DNA of 64,000 nt from DASVNK01 sp036383895 (GCA_036383895.1 DASVNK010000053.1:62001-126000); one strand, 5' to 3'. Numbered from the stretch's first letter, positions 55,474-64,000 are shown. The notes: generated by a model from the letters alone, not told the origin. Translations and numbers: made by a program.

Positions 55474-56427
55474 ATGGATGCTTACGCCGAACTGCTCGAT
55501 GCGACGATCAATCACCTGAAAGATTTGAAACGTCAGGGCACGAGGTATGTGCCGGTGTCTGCGGATCTGGTAAAATCGTTAAGCTCCGGCCCCTCTCGGA
55601 CGCCTTCCCAACCTGCGCGCATCGAACAAGCGCGCACACCCTCCCCTGCCCCTTTGGTTCAGCGCCCGCCAGCGACCCCGCCGAAATTCGTTGCGCCAGC
55701 GGATGCTCCGGCCTCAGCACCTCCAACGAAAACCGCCGCTCCCAAATCTCCGAACTTCGTCGAGCCGGTCGTTTTTTCAGACAATGCTTCCAAACTCGAA
55801 GCGTTCCAGCAATTGCGCGAGCGCGCGCTGGTTTGCCAAAAATGCGCGAATCTTGTCGCATCGCGGAAGAACGTGGTCTTCGGCGTTGGGAGCATCGATG
55901 CCGAATTGATGTTCATCGGCGAAGCGCCGGGTGCGGACGAAGACGAGCAAGGCGAGCCCTTCGTGGGCAAGGCGGGACAACTGCTCACCAAGGTCATTCA
56001 AGCGATCGGCCTGGCGCGGGAACAGGTCTACATTGCGAACATTCTCAAGTGCCGGCCAGACACTCCCGGACAAGCTTACGGAAACCGGCCGCCGACTCCG
56101 GATGAAATGGAACGCTGTCTTCCTTACCTCCATGCGCAGATCGACCTCATTAAACCCAAGGTGATTGTCGCGCTTGGAGCAACAGCAGTGGATGGACTCT
56201 TCGGCAAAGTTCCCGGCGTTGGAATCACCAAATTGCGCGGAAAGTGGCGCGAGTATCGCGGCACGCCAGTGATGCCGACCTACCATCCTTCCTACCTGCT
56301 GCGGCCGAATCCGAACAACATCAAACGGGAAACGTGGGAAGACATGATGCAGGTCATGACGCGGCTGAAAATTCCAATTACCGAAAAGCAGCGCGGCTAC
56401 TTTCTGAAAGCACCCGGGCAGGAGTAA
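55474..56427 (+). CDS. Family 4 uracil-DNA glycosylase with proline-rich N-terminal extension
   Basis: 317 residues. The first 115 are an extension rich in Pro and Ala (SRTPSQPARIEQART..., APASAPPTKTAAPKSP) that catalytic family 4 enzymes do not need. The core has motif 1 GEAPGADEDEQGEPFVGKAG, the four iron-sulfur cysteines Cys121, Cys124, Cys193 and Cys215, and the HPSYLLR motif. It removes uracil from deaminated DNA. It lies 1.8 kb after the UdgX gene, so two glycosylases of different mechanism stand almost side by side. Confidence 0.93.
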   Translation: MDAYAELLDATINHLKDLKRQGTRYVPVSADLVKSLSSGPSRTPSQPARIEQARTPSPAPLVQRPPATPPKFVAPADAPASAPPTKTAAPKSPNFVEPVVFSDNASKLEAFQQLRERALVCQKCANLVASRKNVVFGVGSIDAELMFIGEAPGADEDEQGEPFVGKAGQLLTKVIQAIGLAREQVYIANILKCRPDTPGQAYGNRPPTPDEMERCLPYLHAQIDLIKPKVIVALGATAVDGLFGKVPGVGITKLRGKWREYRGTPVMPTYHPSYLLRPNPNNIKRETWEDMMQVMTRLKIPITEKQRGYFLKAPGQE

Positions 56428-56479
56428 TCGCGAGTTGTATCCGCCTGTATAATAGTGGATAAATGAGCGTGGTTATCCG
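56425..56479 (+). promoter_or_regulatory. Candidate promoter and operator upstream of the lamin-tail gene
   Basis: TATAAT (56448-56453) is a perfect -10 box preceded by TG, but no good -35 is seen. Just downstream GGATAA (56457-56462) and TTATCC (56473-56478) form an inverted repeat with a 10-nt spacer, a possible operator. Only 42 bp separate the -10 from the ATG. Confidence 0.4.
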
Positions 56480-56494
56480 CTGACCGTTTGCAGA

Positions 56495-59400
56495 ATGAAT
56501 GTTGTAGAAGCCAGGCCCACTCGCGCTCTTAGTCCCGCTCGCGCTTATTTCCAGCAGTTCGCTTTTATTGTCCTTTTCGTGGCGGGTTTGCTGCCGTCTT
56601 TTGGGCAGACGAATTTCCCAATTCAGCTCGAGGAGAATGTTCGCTTGCTCGGTCTGCTCGAGCATTTCGGACTTACCGAAAGTTCCGGGCTCACCGCGAG
56701 CAGGCGCTACACAAATGTGTTTTGGTCGCATAGCGACGATTCGTTCCAATTCATCTTCGCGATCGATAAACAAGGCGGGCATATTGGAGCGTTCGAAGTT
56801 CAGGGCGCAAACTTGATCGATTGGGAGGCCATTTCGACGGATGGCTCCGGCAATCTTTACCTCGCAGATATCGGATCCGACGGCATGGCACGAACGCATT
56901 CAGCCATCCACCGCGTTGAAGAACCGGATCCATTCGACGAATGGGGCCGCGCGGTCGTTGAGAAAACCTGGTATATTCGTTATCCGGGACCGCGCGTAGA
57001 TGCGGAGAGTTTTTTCGTCTTTAACGGCTACGGCTACGTCATCACCAAGCCACTCCTGATTGGCGCCGTTTCGATGTATCGCTTCCCACTTGGCGATGAC
57101 GACGAATACGTGCTTGAATTTGTGGCGAGTATTCCCGCTGCGGATGCCGTGGCCGACGCGGCGCTCTCGCCCGATGCCCAACGCCTCGCACTCGTCACGA
57201 ACGAAGGGGTGGAAGTTTACTTTATCAACGGCAACCCTGCCAACGTTGCTCAGAGCCGCCGCGTGGACACCGAGTTCGAAAATAACCAGATGGAAGGGAT
57301 TACCTTCGCGCCGGAAGGATTGTTAGTCACGGCGGAATCGCGCGAGGTATTTTTGTTCCATGCGCCTGAACTCCGCGGCGCCCCGGAAATCACGCGACCG
57401 CTCTTCAGCCAAACCGCGTTCATCGGAGAAAACGTGCTCTTCACGGTCGCCGCCACCGGATCGCCTGGCTTTACTTACCAATGGTTCTTCAATCGCAGGC
57501 CGATCCCGGGCGCTACGAATTCGAGTCTCACAATAACGAATGTTACCGCAGCCAACGCAGGCATGTACCAGGTTGTCGTCACGAATCCAAATGGTTCGAC
57601 CTACAGCACCGCCATTCTCACCGTCATTGAGCGCACCGCGAAGATCCGCATCACTGAAGTCATGTCCGACCCCGGCGGCGGCGCATTGCCAAAGTCGGAT
57701 TGGTGGGAACTGACCAATTTCGGCACAAACGCAGTTGACCTAACCGGCTGGATGTTTAGTGACGCGGGCGGTGATTTGGAGGATGCCGTCGTAATCACCA
57801 ACGTCACCATCGCGCCCAGCGAATCAATCATTTTCGTCGAGAACCTCACTCGCGCGCAATTCCTCGCCTGGTGGGGCCCTGACCGAATTGCGCCTGGAAC
57901 GCAGATCATCACATATGTTGGGGTACGGTTCGCCGCGGATGGTGATTCCTTGAGGCTTTGGGCTCCCGGCACCACCAGCGAGAACGCGGTGTACGAGCAA
58001 GTCACCTTCGGTGCAGCTGAATCCGGCGTTTCATTCGGCTTCGATCCGGACACCGGCGTCTTCGGCGAACTCAGCCGCATCAACGTCAACGGGGCTTTCC
58101 CCTCGGTCGACGGATTGAACGTCGGCTCGCCCGGTCGCATCCGGGGCGGACCACCGCCCGCGCAAACCGCCGACCTCCGCATCACTGAGGTCATGTCCAA
58201 CCCAGGCGCAACAAACGCCTTCGCAAAATCGGATTGGTGGGAACTCACCAGCTTCGACACGAACGTCGTCGATCTGAGCGGTTGGCGCTTTAACGATGCG
58301 ACCGGCGGGATCGAAGACGCCTTCGTCATACCGGGAGGCACGCGGATCAGTCCGGGCGAATCGATCATCTTTGTCGAAGATCTCACCCCATCTGAATTTC
58401 TTGCGTGGTGGGGAACCAACGTTCCCGCCGGGACGCAGATCATCACCTACAACGATATCGGCCTGAGTGAGAATGGCGATTCGTTACGGCTCTGGACCAC
58501 GAACATAGCCGAAGTGTACACCGAGGTGACCTTCGTGGCGGCGCAACCGGGTGTCTCGTTCAAGTATAATCCAGACACAGGCCTCTTCGGTGAACCAAGC
58601 CAGGTGGGTGTGCACGGCGCTTTCTTTTCCGCCGATGTGCTGGATGTTGGCTCGCCCGGTCGCATCCGCGGCGGTGGCGGGCCCGGTCCGGGCGATCAAC
58701 CCGATCTGCGGATCACCGAGGTGATGTCCAGCCCCGGAGCAACAAACGTCTTCGCGAAAGCAGATTGGTGGGAGTTGACCAGCTTTCACACCAACCTGGT
58801 CGATCTTGCCGGGTGGCGCTTCAATGACAATACGGGCGGACCTTCGGACGGGTTCATCATTCCTAACGGAGTGACCATTTCTCCCGGAGAATCGATCCTA
58901 TTTGTGGAGGACCTTTCGGCGCCCGATTTTGCAGCTTGGTGGGGAACCAATCTCCTGTCCGGAACCAAAATCGTTACTTTTACCGGTGACGGGTTAAGCT
59001 TCGACGCGGCCGGGGATTCGGTGCGACTTTGGACCACGGACACAAACGAGGTTTTCCGGCAGGCTACTTTTACTGCGGCCACTCGCGGCGTTTCTTTTGG
59101 TTATGATCCCGAGACTGGGACGTTTGGTGAACCGAGCGATGAAGGTGTCGACGGTGCGTTCCGTTCTACGGACGCTTTGGATGTTGGTTCGCCGGGTCGA
59201 ATTCGCAATCCGATACCACCTGTTGATACGATCGACGTCCGCATTACTGAGGTCATGTCCGACGAAGTGAGCGCCAACGTCGAAGACTGGTGGGAGCTGA
59301 CCAGCTTTGATTCCGCCCCGGTGGACCTCAGCGGCTGGCGTTTCAATGACAGTACCGGCGGCTTGGAAGATGCATTTACGATTCCGAACGGCGTGGTGAT

Positions 59401-60475
59401 CCAGCCCGGGGAATCGATTATATTCGTTGAAGACCTGAGCCCGGAAGAATTCATTGCGTGGTGGGGAGCGAACAACATTCCTCCGGGGACGCAAATTATC
59501 ACCTACACCACGAACCAAATCGGCTTCGCGGACGACGGAGATGCAATACGCCTTTGGACCAACGGCGTGACGGATCCGAGTGCAGTGTTTACCAACGTCA
59601 CCTTCGGCGTCGCACAACCAGGCGTATCGTTCACTTATAATCCCGATACTCAGATTTTCGGCGAGCCGAGCCAACAAGGCGTCAACGGCGCAGTCTTTGC
59701 TGCCGCAGGACCAGAAGTGGGCTCACCCGGCAGGATTCGTGGGGAGTCGATCGATCTTCCAGCGGTGCGCATCACGGAGGTGATGTCCAGCCCTTCCACA
59801 AACACTCTCATCGCTTCCGATTGGTGGGAACTCACCAACTTCGATAGTGAAGTGCTTGAACTCAGCGGCTGGCGATTCAATGACAACACCGGGGACGCAT
59901 CGGATGGTTTTATCATTCCGGATGGTGTCACGATTCAACCTGGCGAATCGATCATCTTTGTCGAGGATCTCACACCTGATGAGTTCCGCACCTGGTGGGG
60001 GGAAGCGAACCTCTCCCCGACTTTGCAGATCATTACGTACACCGGAGTTGGGTTTTCGGCTGAAAACGGTGATCAATTGCGGCTGTGGACGCAGGATACA
60101 AACTCCATCCTCACTCAGGTGGCGTTTGGACAAGCCGATTCGGGGGTCACATTCGGGTATGATCCTGACACGCAAGTTTTCGGGGAGAAGAGTGCCCCGG
60201 GCGTGCACGGCGCGTTTGGCGCCGCGACTGGTCCGGATGTTGGTTCGCCGGGTCGCATCAGGAATGATTCCGAAGCGCGCCTTCAATTTACTTCCGAAGG
60301 CGTGCGTGTCGATTTGCACGCGCCTGCGGATCATGTTTACTCGGTCGACCATACTGAGGATCTCGTGAACGGCCCCTGGGCACCCACCGGCACCACGATT
60401 CAGGGAACCAATTCCGTCGTGCTGGAGCGTAACGTTGATGGTGAAATGCGCTTCTATAGATTGCGCAAGCTGTAG
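56495..60475 (+). CDS. Exported protein with five tandem lamin-tail domains
   Basis: 1326 residues. A signal peptide (about 1-37) is followed by a propeller-like domain (about 60-305; SSGLTASRRYTNVFWSHSDD, ADIGSDGMARTHSAIHRV) of the esterase-like phytase/SdiA-regulated type. One Ig-like domain (308-380; YQWFFNRRPIPGATNSSL) precedes five lamin-tail domains starting at residues 384, 561, 738, 915 and 1091, each opening R-I-T-E-V-M-S and closing VGSPGRIR. The end (AREGV-like stretch then YSVDHTEDLVNGPWAPTG ... MRFYRLRKL) is the shared terminal module. In bacteria lamin-tail domains occur in exported nucleases and surface proteins; no nuclease motif is seen here. Confidence 0.88.
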   Translation: MNVVEARPTRALSPARAYFQQFAFIVLFVAGLLPSFGQTNFPIQLEENVRLLGLLEHFGLTESSGLTASRRYTNVFWSHSDDSFQFIFAIDKQGGHIGAFEVQGANLIDWEAISTDGSGNLYLADIGSDGMARTHSAIHRVEEPDPFDEWGRAVVEKTWYIRYPGPRVDAESFFVFNGYGYVITKPLLIGAVSMYRFPLGDDDEYVLEFVASIPAADAVADAALSPDAQRLALVTNEGVEVYFINGNPANVAQSRRVDTEFENNQMEGITFAPEGLLVTAESREVFLFHAPELRGAPEITRPLFSQTAFIGENVLFTVAATGSPGFTYQWFFNRRPIPGATNSSLTITNVTAANAGMYQVVVTNPNGSTYSTAILTVIERTAKIRITEVMSDPGGGALPKSDWWELTNFGTNAVDLTGWMFSDAGGDLEDAVVITNVTIAPSESIIFVENLTRAQFLAWWGPDRIAPGTQIITYVGVRFAADGDSLRLWAPGTTSENAVYEQVTFGAAESGVSFGFDPDTGVFGELSRINVNGAFPSVDGLNVGSPGRIRGGPPPAQTADLRITEVMSNPGATNAFAKSDWWELTSFDTNVVDLSGWRFNDATGGIEDAFVIPGGTRISPGESIIFVEDLTPSEFLAWWGTNVPAGTQIITYNDIGLSENGDSLRLWTTNIAEVYTEVTFVAAQPGVSFKYNPDTGLFGEPSQVGVHGAFFSADVLDVGSPGRIRGGGGPGPGDQPDLRITEVMSSPGATNVFAKADWWELTSFHTNLVDLAGWRFNDNTGGPSDGFIIPNGVTISPGESILFVEDLSAPDFAAWWGTNLLSGTKIVTFTGDGLSFDAAGDSVRLWTTDTNEVFRQATFTAATRGVSFGYDPETGTFGEPSDEGVDGAFRSTDALDVGSPGRIRNPIPPVDTIDVRITEVMSDEVSANVEDWWELTSFDSAPVDLSGWRFNDSTGGLEDAFTIPNGVVIQPGESIIFVEDLSPEEFIAWWGANNIPPGTQIITYTTNQIGFADDGDAIRLWTNGVTDPSAVFTNVTFGVAQPGVSFTYNPDTQIFGEPSQQGVNGAVFAAAGPEVGSPGRIRGESIDLPAVRITEVMSSPSTNTLIASDWWELTNFDSEVLELSGWRFNDNTGDASDGFIIPDGVTIQPGESIIFVEDLTPDEFRTWWGEANLSPTLQIITYTGVGFSAENGDQLRLWTQDTNSILTQVAFGQADSGVTFGYDPDTQVFGEKSAPGVHGAFGAATGPDVGSPGRIRNDSEARLQFTSEGVRVDLHAPADHVYSVDHTEDLVNGPWAPTGTTIQGTNSVVLERNVDGEMRFYRLRKL
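57644..60265 (+). repeat. Five tandem 531-bp repeats encoding lamin-tail domains
   Basis: Repeat units begin at 57644, 58175, 58706, 59237 and 59765, giving periods of 531, 531, 531 and 528 bp. Conserved landmarks are DWWELT, LSGWRFND, ESIIFVEDL, AWWG, TQIITY, GVSFGYDPDTxxFGE and VGSPGRIR. The near-constant length points to expansion by unequal crossing-over. Confidence 0.9.
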
Positions 60476-60539
60476 CCGCTAAATGCCGTCGTAATCCTGC
60501 GGTAAGATTGCGCTGATAAACTAATTCAATGCTTGGCTT

Positions 60540-61013
60540 ATGAGGACCGCAAAATCCTGGAAGGTCTCAACCCTGTTCCTGGCCGTGTCCCTGGCGGCTG
60601 TGCTGCTGGCCGATCCGCGACGCGGAGAACCGCGCCCGAATGAAAGCGCGCTGGCGTTGCTAAAGCGTATGTTCCCGGGCTGCGAAGTTACGAAGGTTGA
60701 TCCCGACAAAGATGACGGCGAACACCGCTACGATGTGCGACTGGAAGACCCGGAACGGGAACAGAACGTTCTCGCAACGATTACCGAAGGTGGCGAGGTG
60801 CTCGAATTAGACGAAGATATGGATGTACGCGATATCCCGCCGCACATCGAGAAAGCCTTTCGCAAAGCGTTTCCCGATGCTCAACTTCTCCATCTCGAAA
60901 AAGGCACGAAAATGGAAATTTCCTATCGCCTCGACATCAAGCAGGGCGATCGCAAGCACGAAGTGAAGATTTCCCGGCGCGGCCGCATCTTCGAGGTTGA
61001 GAGTCGCAAATAA
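60540..61013 (+). CDS. Small exported PepSY-like protein
   Basis: 157 residues with signal peptide (MRTAKSWKVSTLFLAVSLAAVLLAD). Two PepSY-like halves are visible: ESALALLKRMFPGCEVTKV ... EVLELDEDMD, and HIEKAFRKAFPDAQLLHLEK ... RRGRIFEVESRK. The stop overlaps the response regulator start (TAATG), so this is the first gene of a three-gene signalling operon. PepSY-like periplasmic proteins are often encoded with two-component systems and may modulate the kinase sensor domain; that role is inferred. Confidence 0.85.
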   Translation: MRTAKSWKVSTLFLAVSLAAVLLADPRRGEPRPNESALALLKRMFPGCEVTKVDPDKDDGEHRYDVRLEDPEREQNVLATITEGGEVLELDEDMDVRDIPPHIEKAFRKAFPDAQLLHLEKGTKMEISYRLDIKQGDRKHEVKISRRGRIFEVESRK

Positions 61014-61687
61014 TGCGCCTTCTGATCGTCGAGGATTCCGAACGTTTGCAGCGCAGCCTGGCCCTCGCGTTGCAGAAACGGGGCTACGCGGTAGACGTCA
61101 CCGGAGACGGCACCGAAGCGCTTTGGCAGGCTACCGAAACTCCTTACGATTTGATTCTTCTCGATGTAATGCTTCCTGGCATGGACGGTTTCGCCGTTTT
61201 GAAAACGTTGCGGGAGCGGCAGGTCGAAACGCCTGTGCTGATGCTCACCGCCAAAGGTGAAGTCAGCGATCGCGTCGCGGGTCTGGAAGCGGGCGCTGAC
61301 GATTACCTGCCCAAGCCATTCGCGCTGGAGGAACTGCTCGCCCGCGTCGATACACTGGTTCGGCGGCGTTACGCCAATAAAAATCCAAGGATTCAGATCG
61401 GCGATCTCGAATTGGACACCGCGGCGCGGCTTGTGCGGCGCGGTGAGGAAGCGATCGCTCTTACTCCTCGCGAATATCGGCTCTTGGAATATCTCGGTCG
61501 CCGGGTGGGCGAGGTCGTTACCAAAACGGAAATTGAAGCCCACGTTTACAACGAGGAGAAAAACATCTTCAGCAACGCGGTTGAATCGGCCATTTCTACC
61601 TTGCGCAAAAAGCTTTGGCCGAACGAATCCAACCCCCCACTGCAAACGCGCCGGGGCCTCGGCTACGTGCTGGAACCAGCCAGGTGA
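61013..61687 (+). CDS. OmpR/PhoB-family response regulator
   Basis: 224 residues. The receiver domain (1-115) has the phosphoacceptor Asp51 in ILLDVMLPGMDGF and the conserved Lys in DYLPKPF. The winged-helix DNA-binding domain (about 130-222) shows ALTPREYRLLEYLGRRVGEVV and RRGLGYVL. The ATG overlaps the PepSY gene stop and the TGA overlaps the kinase GTG start (GTGA), so all three are coupled. Targets are unknown; the closest sub-type is QseB/PmrA-like. Confidence 0.95.
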   Translation: MRLLIVEDSERLQRSLALALQKRGYAVDVTGDGTEALWQATETPYDLILLDVMLPGMDGFAVLKTLRERQVETPVLMLTAKGEVSDRVAGLEAGADDYLPKPFALEELLARVDTLVRRRYANKNPRIQIGDLELDTAARLVRRGEEAIALTPREYRLLEYLGRRVGEVVTKTEIEAHVYNEEKNIFSNAVESAISTLRKKLWPNESNPPLQTRRGLGYVLEPAR

Positions 61688-63147
61688 AAAAGCGGCGGAA
61701 ACCGGCTGATCTCCGCCAGCGCATCACGCGATTCCTCATGCCGCTGCTCGCCCTTCTCATCGTTGTTGGCGGATTCGCCCTGCACTCCGCCGTCCGCAAG
61801 CTGCTCATCTCCCAATTCAACCATGCCCTGCTCACGAAAGTCAGGACTCTTACCAGCTTCAATGAACCCGGCCGCGTCGGGATCAATCTTGGATTCACCG
61901 AACATCCGCTCCCGGAGTTTCACGGCGGACCGCACGCGGAATATTTTCAGCTTTGGTTGAGCGATGGTTCCACGCTCGCGAAATCGCCGTCCCTCGGAGC
62001 CGACGATTTGCCTCGCAGAACGGCACCAGAAGAGATACCCGAGTTCTGGCGCATGCGCCTGCCGGACGGCCGCGTGGGACGCGCGGTCGGTGTGCGTTTG
62101 AAATCGCAAAAGAGCGAACAGCAAACCTTCACGGTCGAATTGGTCCTCGCGCGCGGAAGCGTTCAATTAAATCGCGTGCTCGGTGGCCTGGCTTCTGGTA
62201 TCGCGGCCTCGGGTGCCTTGCTGCTGCTGCTCGCCTGGTACGGCGTTCGGCGCGCCACAGCATCCGCGCTGCAACCGCTCAGCGGCCTCGCTTCTCAGGT
62301 TGCCACAATCGATGCCAACTCGCTGACGAACTGCGTCACCATCGAGCGACTCCCGCCGGATCTGATCCCGATCGCCGGCCAAATCAACGACCTGATGGCG
62401 CGCCTTGAAGCTGCCTTGCAGCGGGAGCGGCGTTTCGCGGGGAATGCCGCGCATGAGTTGCTGACCCCTGTATCCGAATTGCGACTGGCCGCCGAAAACG
62501 CTCTCGAATGGCCAAATGATCCGATAGCCACCAGTTCGCTCGCCAACGAAGCGCGCGATCTTTCGCTGCAAATGGAACACATCGTGCGCACGTTGCTCGC
62601 TCTCTCGCGTGCCGAAGCAAAAATGCTTCCAATCAAAGCGCAACAGTGTGATCTCGCTGAAATCATAGACGAGGTCCTCGTCTCCTTAGAATCGCGGTTA
62701 ACCGCCAAAAACCTCAAAACTGAAGTCGTCGCCAGCGGATGCACCCTCATGACCGATGCCATCGCGTTGCGTTCGATTCTCTCGAACCTCCTCCTCAACG
62801 CCGCGGAATATTCAGCAGCCGGATCAATCATTCAGATTGAAGCAAAGAATTCCAGTGCGCTCGCGTCCATCGTCGTCAGCAACCGGGCTCCTTCTCGGCT
62901 CAGTCCGGATGAAGTTGCCCGCTTTGCCGAACCGTTCTGGCGTGGAGACCTGTCGCATCAATCGCGGGAACATGCCGGGCTGGGCCTTGCGCTTACTCGC
63001 GCATTTGTCGAAGCGTTGGGCGGCACTTTCAGCATAGAGCTTCAAGGCGCCGACACCGTGGTGGCGAAGATAATCCTCCCGCAAAAACCAATGCAAAGCG
63101 CCTCAGCTTCCCATGCGCATTCAGAACGGCCGGTTCATGCGCCTTGA
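61684..63147 (+). CDS. Membrane sensor histidine kinase (QseC/PmrB-like)
   Basis: 487 residues from the GTG at 61684; an open frame extends 69 bp upstream but only into the regulator gene. Two membrane segments (about 16-36 and 166-187) bracket a periplasmic sensor of about 130 residues. Then come a HAMP-like linker, the HisKA box with His257 in NAAHELLTPVSELR, the N-box SILSNLLLNAAEYS and the G-box EHAGLGLALTRAFVEALGG. The usual His-Glu-Phe-Arg-Thr is His-Glu-Leu-Leu-Thr here, as in some QseC relatives. Partner of the response regulator encoded just before it; stimulus unknown. Confidence 0.95.
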   Translation: MKKRRKPADLRQRITRFLMPLLALLIVVGGFALHSAVRKLLISQFNHALLTKVRTLTSFNEPGRVGINLGFTEHPLPEFHGGPHAEYFQLWLSDGSTLAKSPSLGADDLPRRTAPEEIPEFWRMRLPDGRVGRAVGVRLKSQKSEQQTFTVELVLARGSVQLNRVLGGLASGIAASGALLLLLAWYGVRRATASALQPLSGLASQVATIDANSLTNCVTIERLPPDLIPIAGQINDLMARLEAALQRERRFAGNAAHELLTPVSELRLAAENALEWPNDPIATSSLANEARDLSLQMEHIVRTLLALSRAEAKMLPIKAQQCDLAEIIDEVLVSLESRLTAKNLKTEVVASGCTLMTDAIALRSILSNLLLNAAEYSAAGSIIQIEAKNSSALASIVVSNRAPSRLSPDEVARFAEPFWRGDLSHQSREHAGLGLALTRAFVEALGGTFSIELQGADTVVAKIILPQKPMQSASASHAHSERPVHAP

Positions 63148-63177
63148 TTCGATCCCGCTTTTAAGCACAATCTCACC

Positions 63178-64000
63178 ATGCCCATGTTCAAACTGCTTTT
63201 AGTTTTTGCTCTTTCCGTTCTGTTCACCGCCACCTGCGCGGCAGCGACCCTCGTGCGCGTTGAGGAATCGGATTTTGGAAAGTTGAAGGACGGCACTCCT
63301 GTCAAAATATTTACTCTGCGCAACGAGCATGGCATGACCGCTCGCATCATGGAATACGGCGCGATCGTCACCGAATTAATGGCATTGGATCGCCAGGGCC
63401 ACCCCACGAATGTCGTCCTTGGCGCAAAGTCGCTCGACGAATACCTGAATGGCTTTGGCGGTTCGGCAGCCATCATCGGTCGCTTCGCCAACCGCATCGC
63501 GAACGCGAAATTCACGCTCGATGGCGTCGAATACAAACTCGCCGCAAACAACGGAAAGAACCACCTTCACGGCGGCCGCGCCGGATTCGCCAGCAAACAT
63601 TGGCGCGGCAAAGTGCTTCCAGAAAAGGCAGGGGAAGCCGCTGTCGAATTTTCTTACACGAGCAAAGATGGCGAGGAGAATTACCCCGGCACATTGAACG
63701 TCAAGGTCACTTACACCCTCACGGACAAGAACGAATTCCGCATCGATTATGAAGCGACTACCGATAAATCAACCGTGGTGAATCTAACCAACCACGCCTA
63801 CTTCAACCTTGCGGGACAAGGAGACATTCTCGATCACGAATTGCAACTCAACGCGGCGCAATACACGCCGACGGATGACGGTCTCATACCGACCGGCCAA
63901 ATCGCGAGCGTCAAAGGAACTCCACTGGATTTCACGAAACCCACCAAAGTCGGCGCCCGGATTGATCAACTCAAACCGAAGATCAACGGCTACGACCATA
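63178..64000 (+). CDS. galM: Exported aldose 1-epimerase (mutarotase), 3' partial
   Basis: The first 274 codons are present; the window ends inside the gene. The ATG at 63178 (or 63184) starts a signal peptide (FKLLLVFALSVLFTATCAA). Family motifs are GRFANRI (101-107), NNGKNHLHGG with His131, and the catalytic region NLTNHAYFNLAG with His206. Mutarotases interconvert alpha and beta anomers of glucose or galactose. The exported form is common in PVC and Bacteroidota bacteria and acts on sugars in the periplasm. It starts 30 bp after the kinase gene and could be co-transcribed. Confidence 0.93.
   Translation, partial: MPMFKLLLVFALSVLFTATCAAATLVRVEESDFGKLKDGTPVKIFTLRNEHGMTARIMEYGAIVTELMALDRQGHPTNVVLGAKSLDEYLNGFGGSAAIIGRFANRIANAKFTLDGVEYKLAANNGKNHLHGGRAGFASKHWRGKVLPEKAGEAAVEFSYTSKDGEENYPGTLNVKVTYTLTDKNEFRIDYEATTDKSTVVNLTNHAYFNLAGQGDILDHELQLNAAQYTPTDDGLIPTGQIASVKGTPLDFTKPTKVGARIDQLKPKINGYDH

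Overview
The window looks like chromosome from a member of the Verrucomicrobiota (PVC superphylum), probably a soil or freshwater heterotroph. The evidence is a PVC-type haem dehydrogenase with a C-terminal CxxCH, a pseudopilin whose N-terminus is typical of these bacteria, many very large exported proteins built from beta-rich modules (Ig, FN3, PA14-like, lamin-tail, TSP3, kelch), a moderately high GC content, and degenerate intergenic repeats of the kind common in this group. I see no rRNA, tRNA, CRISPR array or transposase. The assignment rests on reading alone.

Region 1 (2-8222) is a peptide and hydroxyproline catabolic island. A POT-family peptide transporter (5' end outside the window) converges on a tightly packed minus-strand operon. 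In transcription order this encodes a DapA/HypD-like lyase, a 4-hydroxyproline epimerase with both catalytic Cys, a DadA-like FAD oxidoreductase, a DPP-IV-like exported peptidase and an AraC-type regulator. The first four genes overlap by 4, 4 and 8 nt. A PAS-AraC regulator is transcribed divergently. Together these would take up and trim proline-rich peptides and convert 4-hydroxyproline to alpha-ketoglutarate semialdehyde; the last dehydrogenase of the pathway is not in the window.

Region 2 (8223-13100) holds a repeat-littered intergenic stretch, a large exported propeller/Ig protein, and a second repeat-rich gap. Region 3 (13101-18494) is one huge gene: a transglutaminase-like domain, DUF4011, an SF1 helicase and a C-terminal PD-(D/E)XK nuclease, resembling the single-gene Hhe type of anti-phage defence protein. 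Region 4 (18806-26391) encodes an exported HEAT/carboxypeptidase-like/TlpA thioredoxin protein, a PVC-type cytochrome dehydrogenase coupled to a small exported protein, and a secreted esterase.

Region 5 (26681-60475) is dominated by exported proteins: a kelch protein, a 1803-residue giant protein, two vanadium-dependent haloperoxidases (the second overlapping a pseudopilin), a dimethylformamidase-like protein, a C25-fold protein behind a near-perfect sigma-54 promoter, a PA14/PA-domain protein, an M11-like metalloprotease and a five-copy lamin-tail protein. Interspersed are rsgA with a membrane protein, two uracil-DNA glycosylases (UdgX and family 4), a membrane protein and an exported RraA-like protein. 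Seven of these exported proteins (including the one in region 2) end in the same short module, which closes with RFFR or RFYR; an eighth carries it at the N-terminus. Region 6 (60540-64000) is a PepSY-like exported protein overlapping an OmpR-type response regulator and a histidine kinase, followed by an exported aldose 1-epimerase cut by the window edge.

The strongest candidates for something new are the shared terminal RFFR/RFYR module, the 23-residue tail repeats of the giant protein, the intact hydroxyproline island with two AraC regulators, and the lone Hhe-like defence gene with a codon-usage break inside it.
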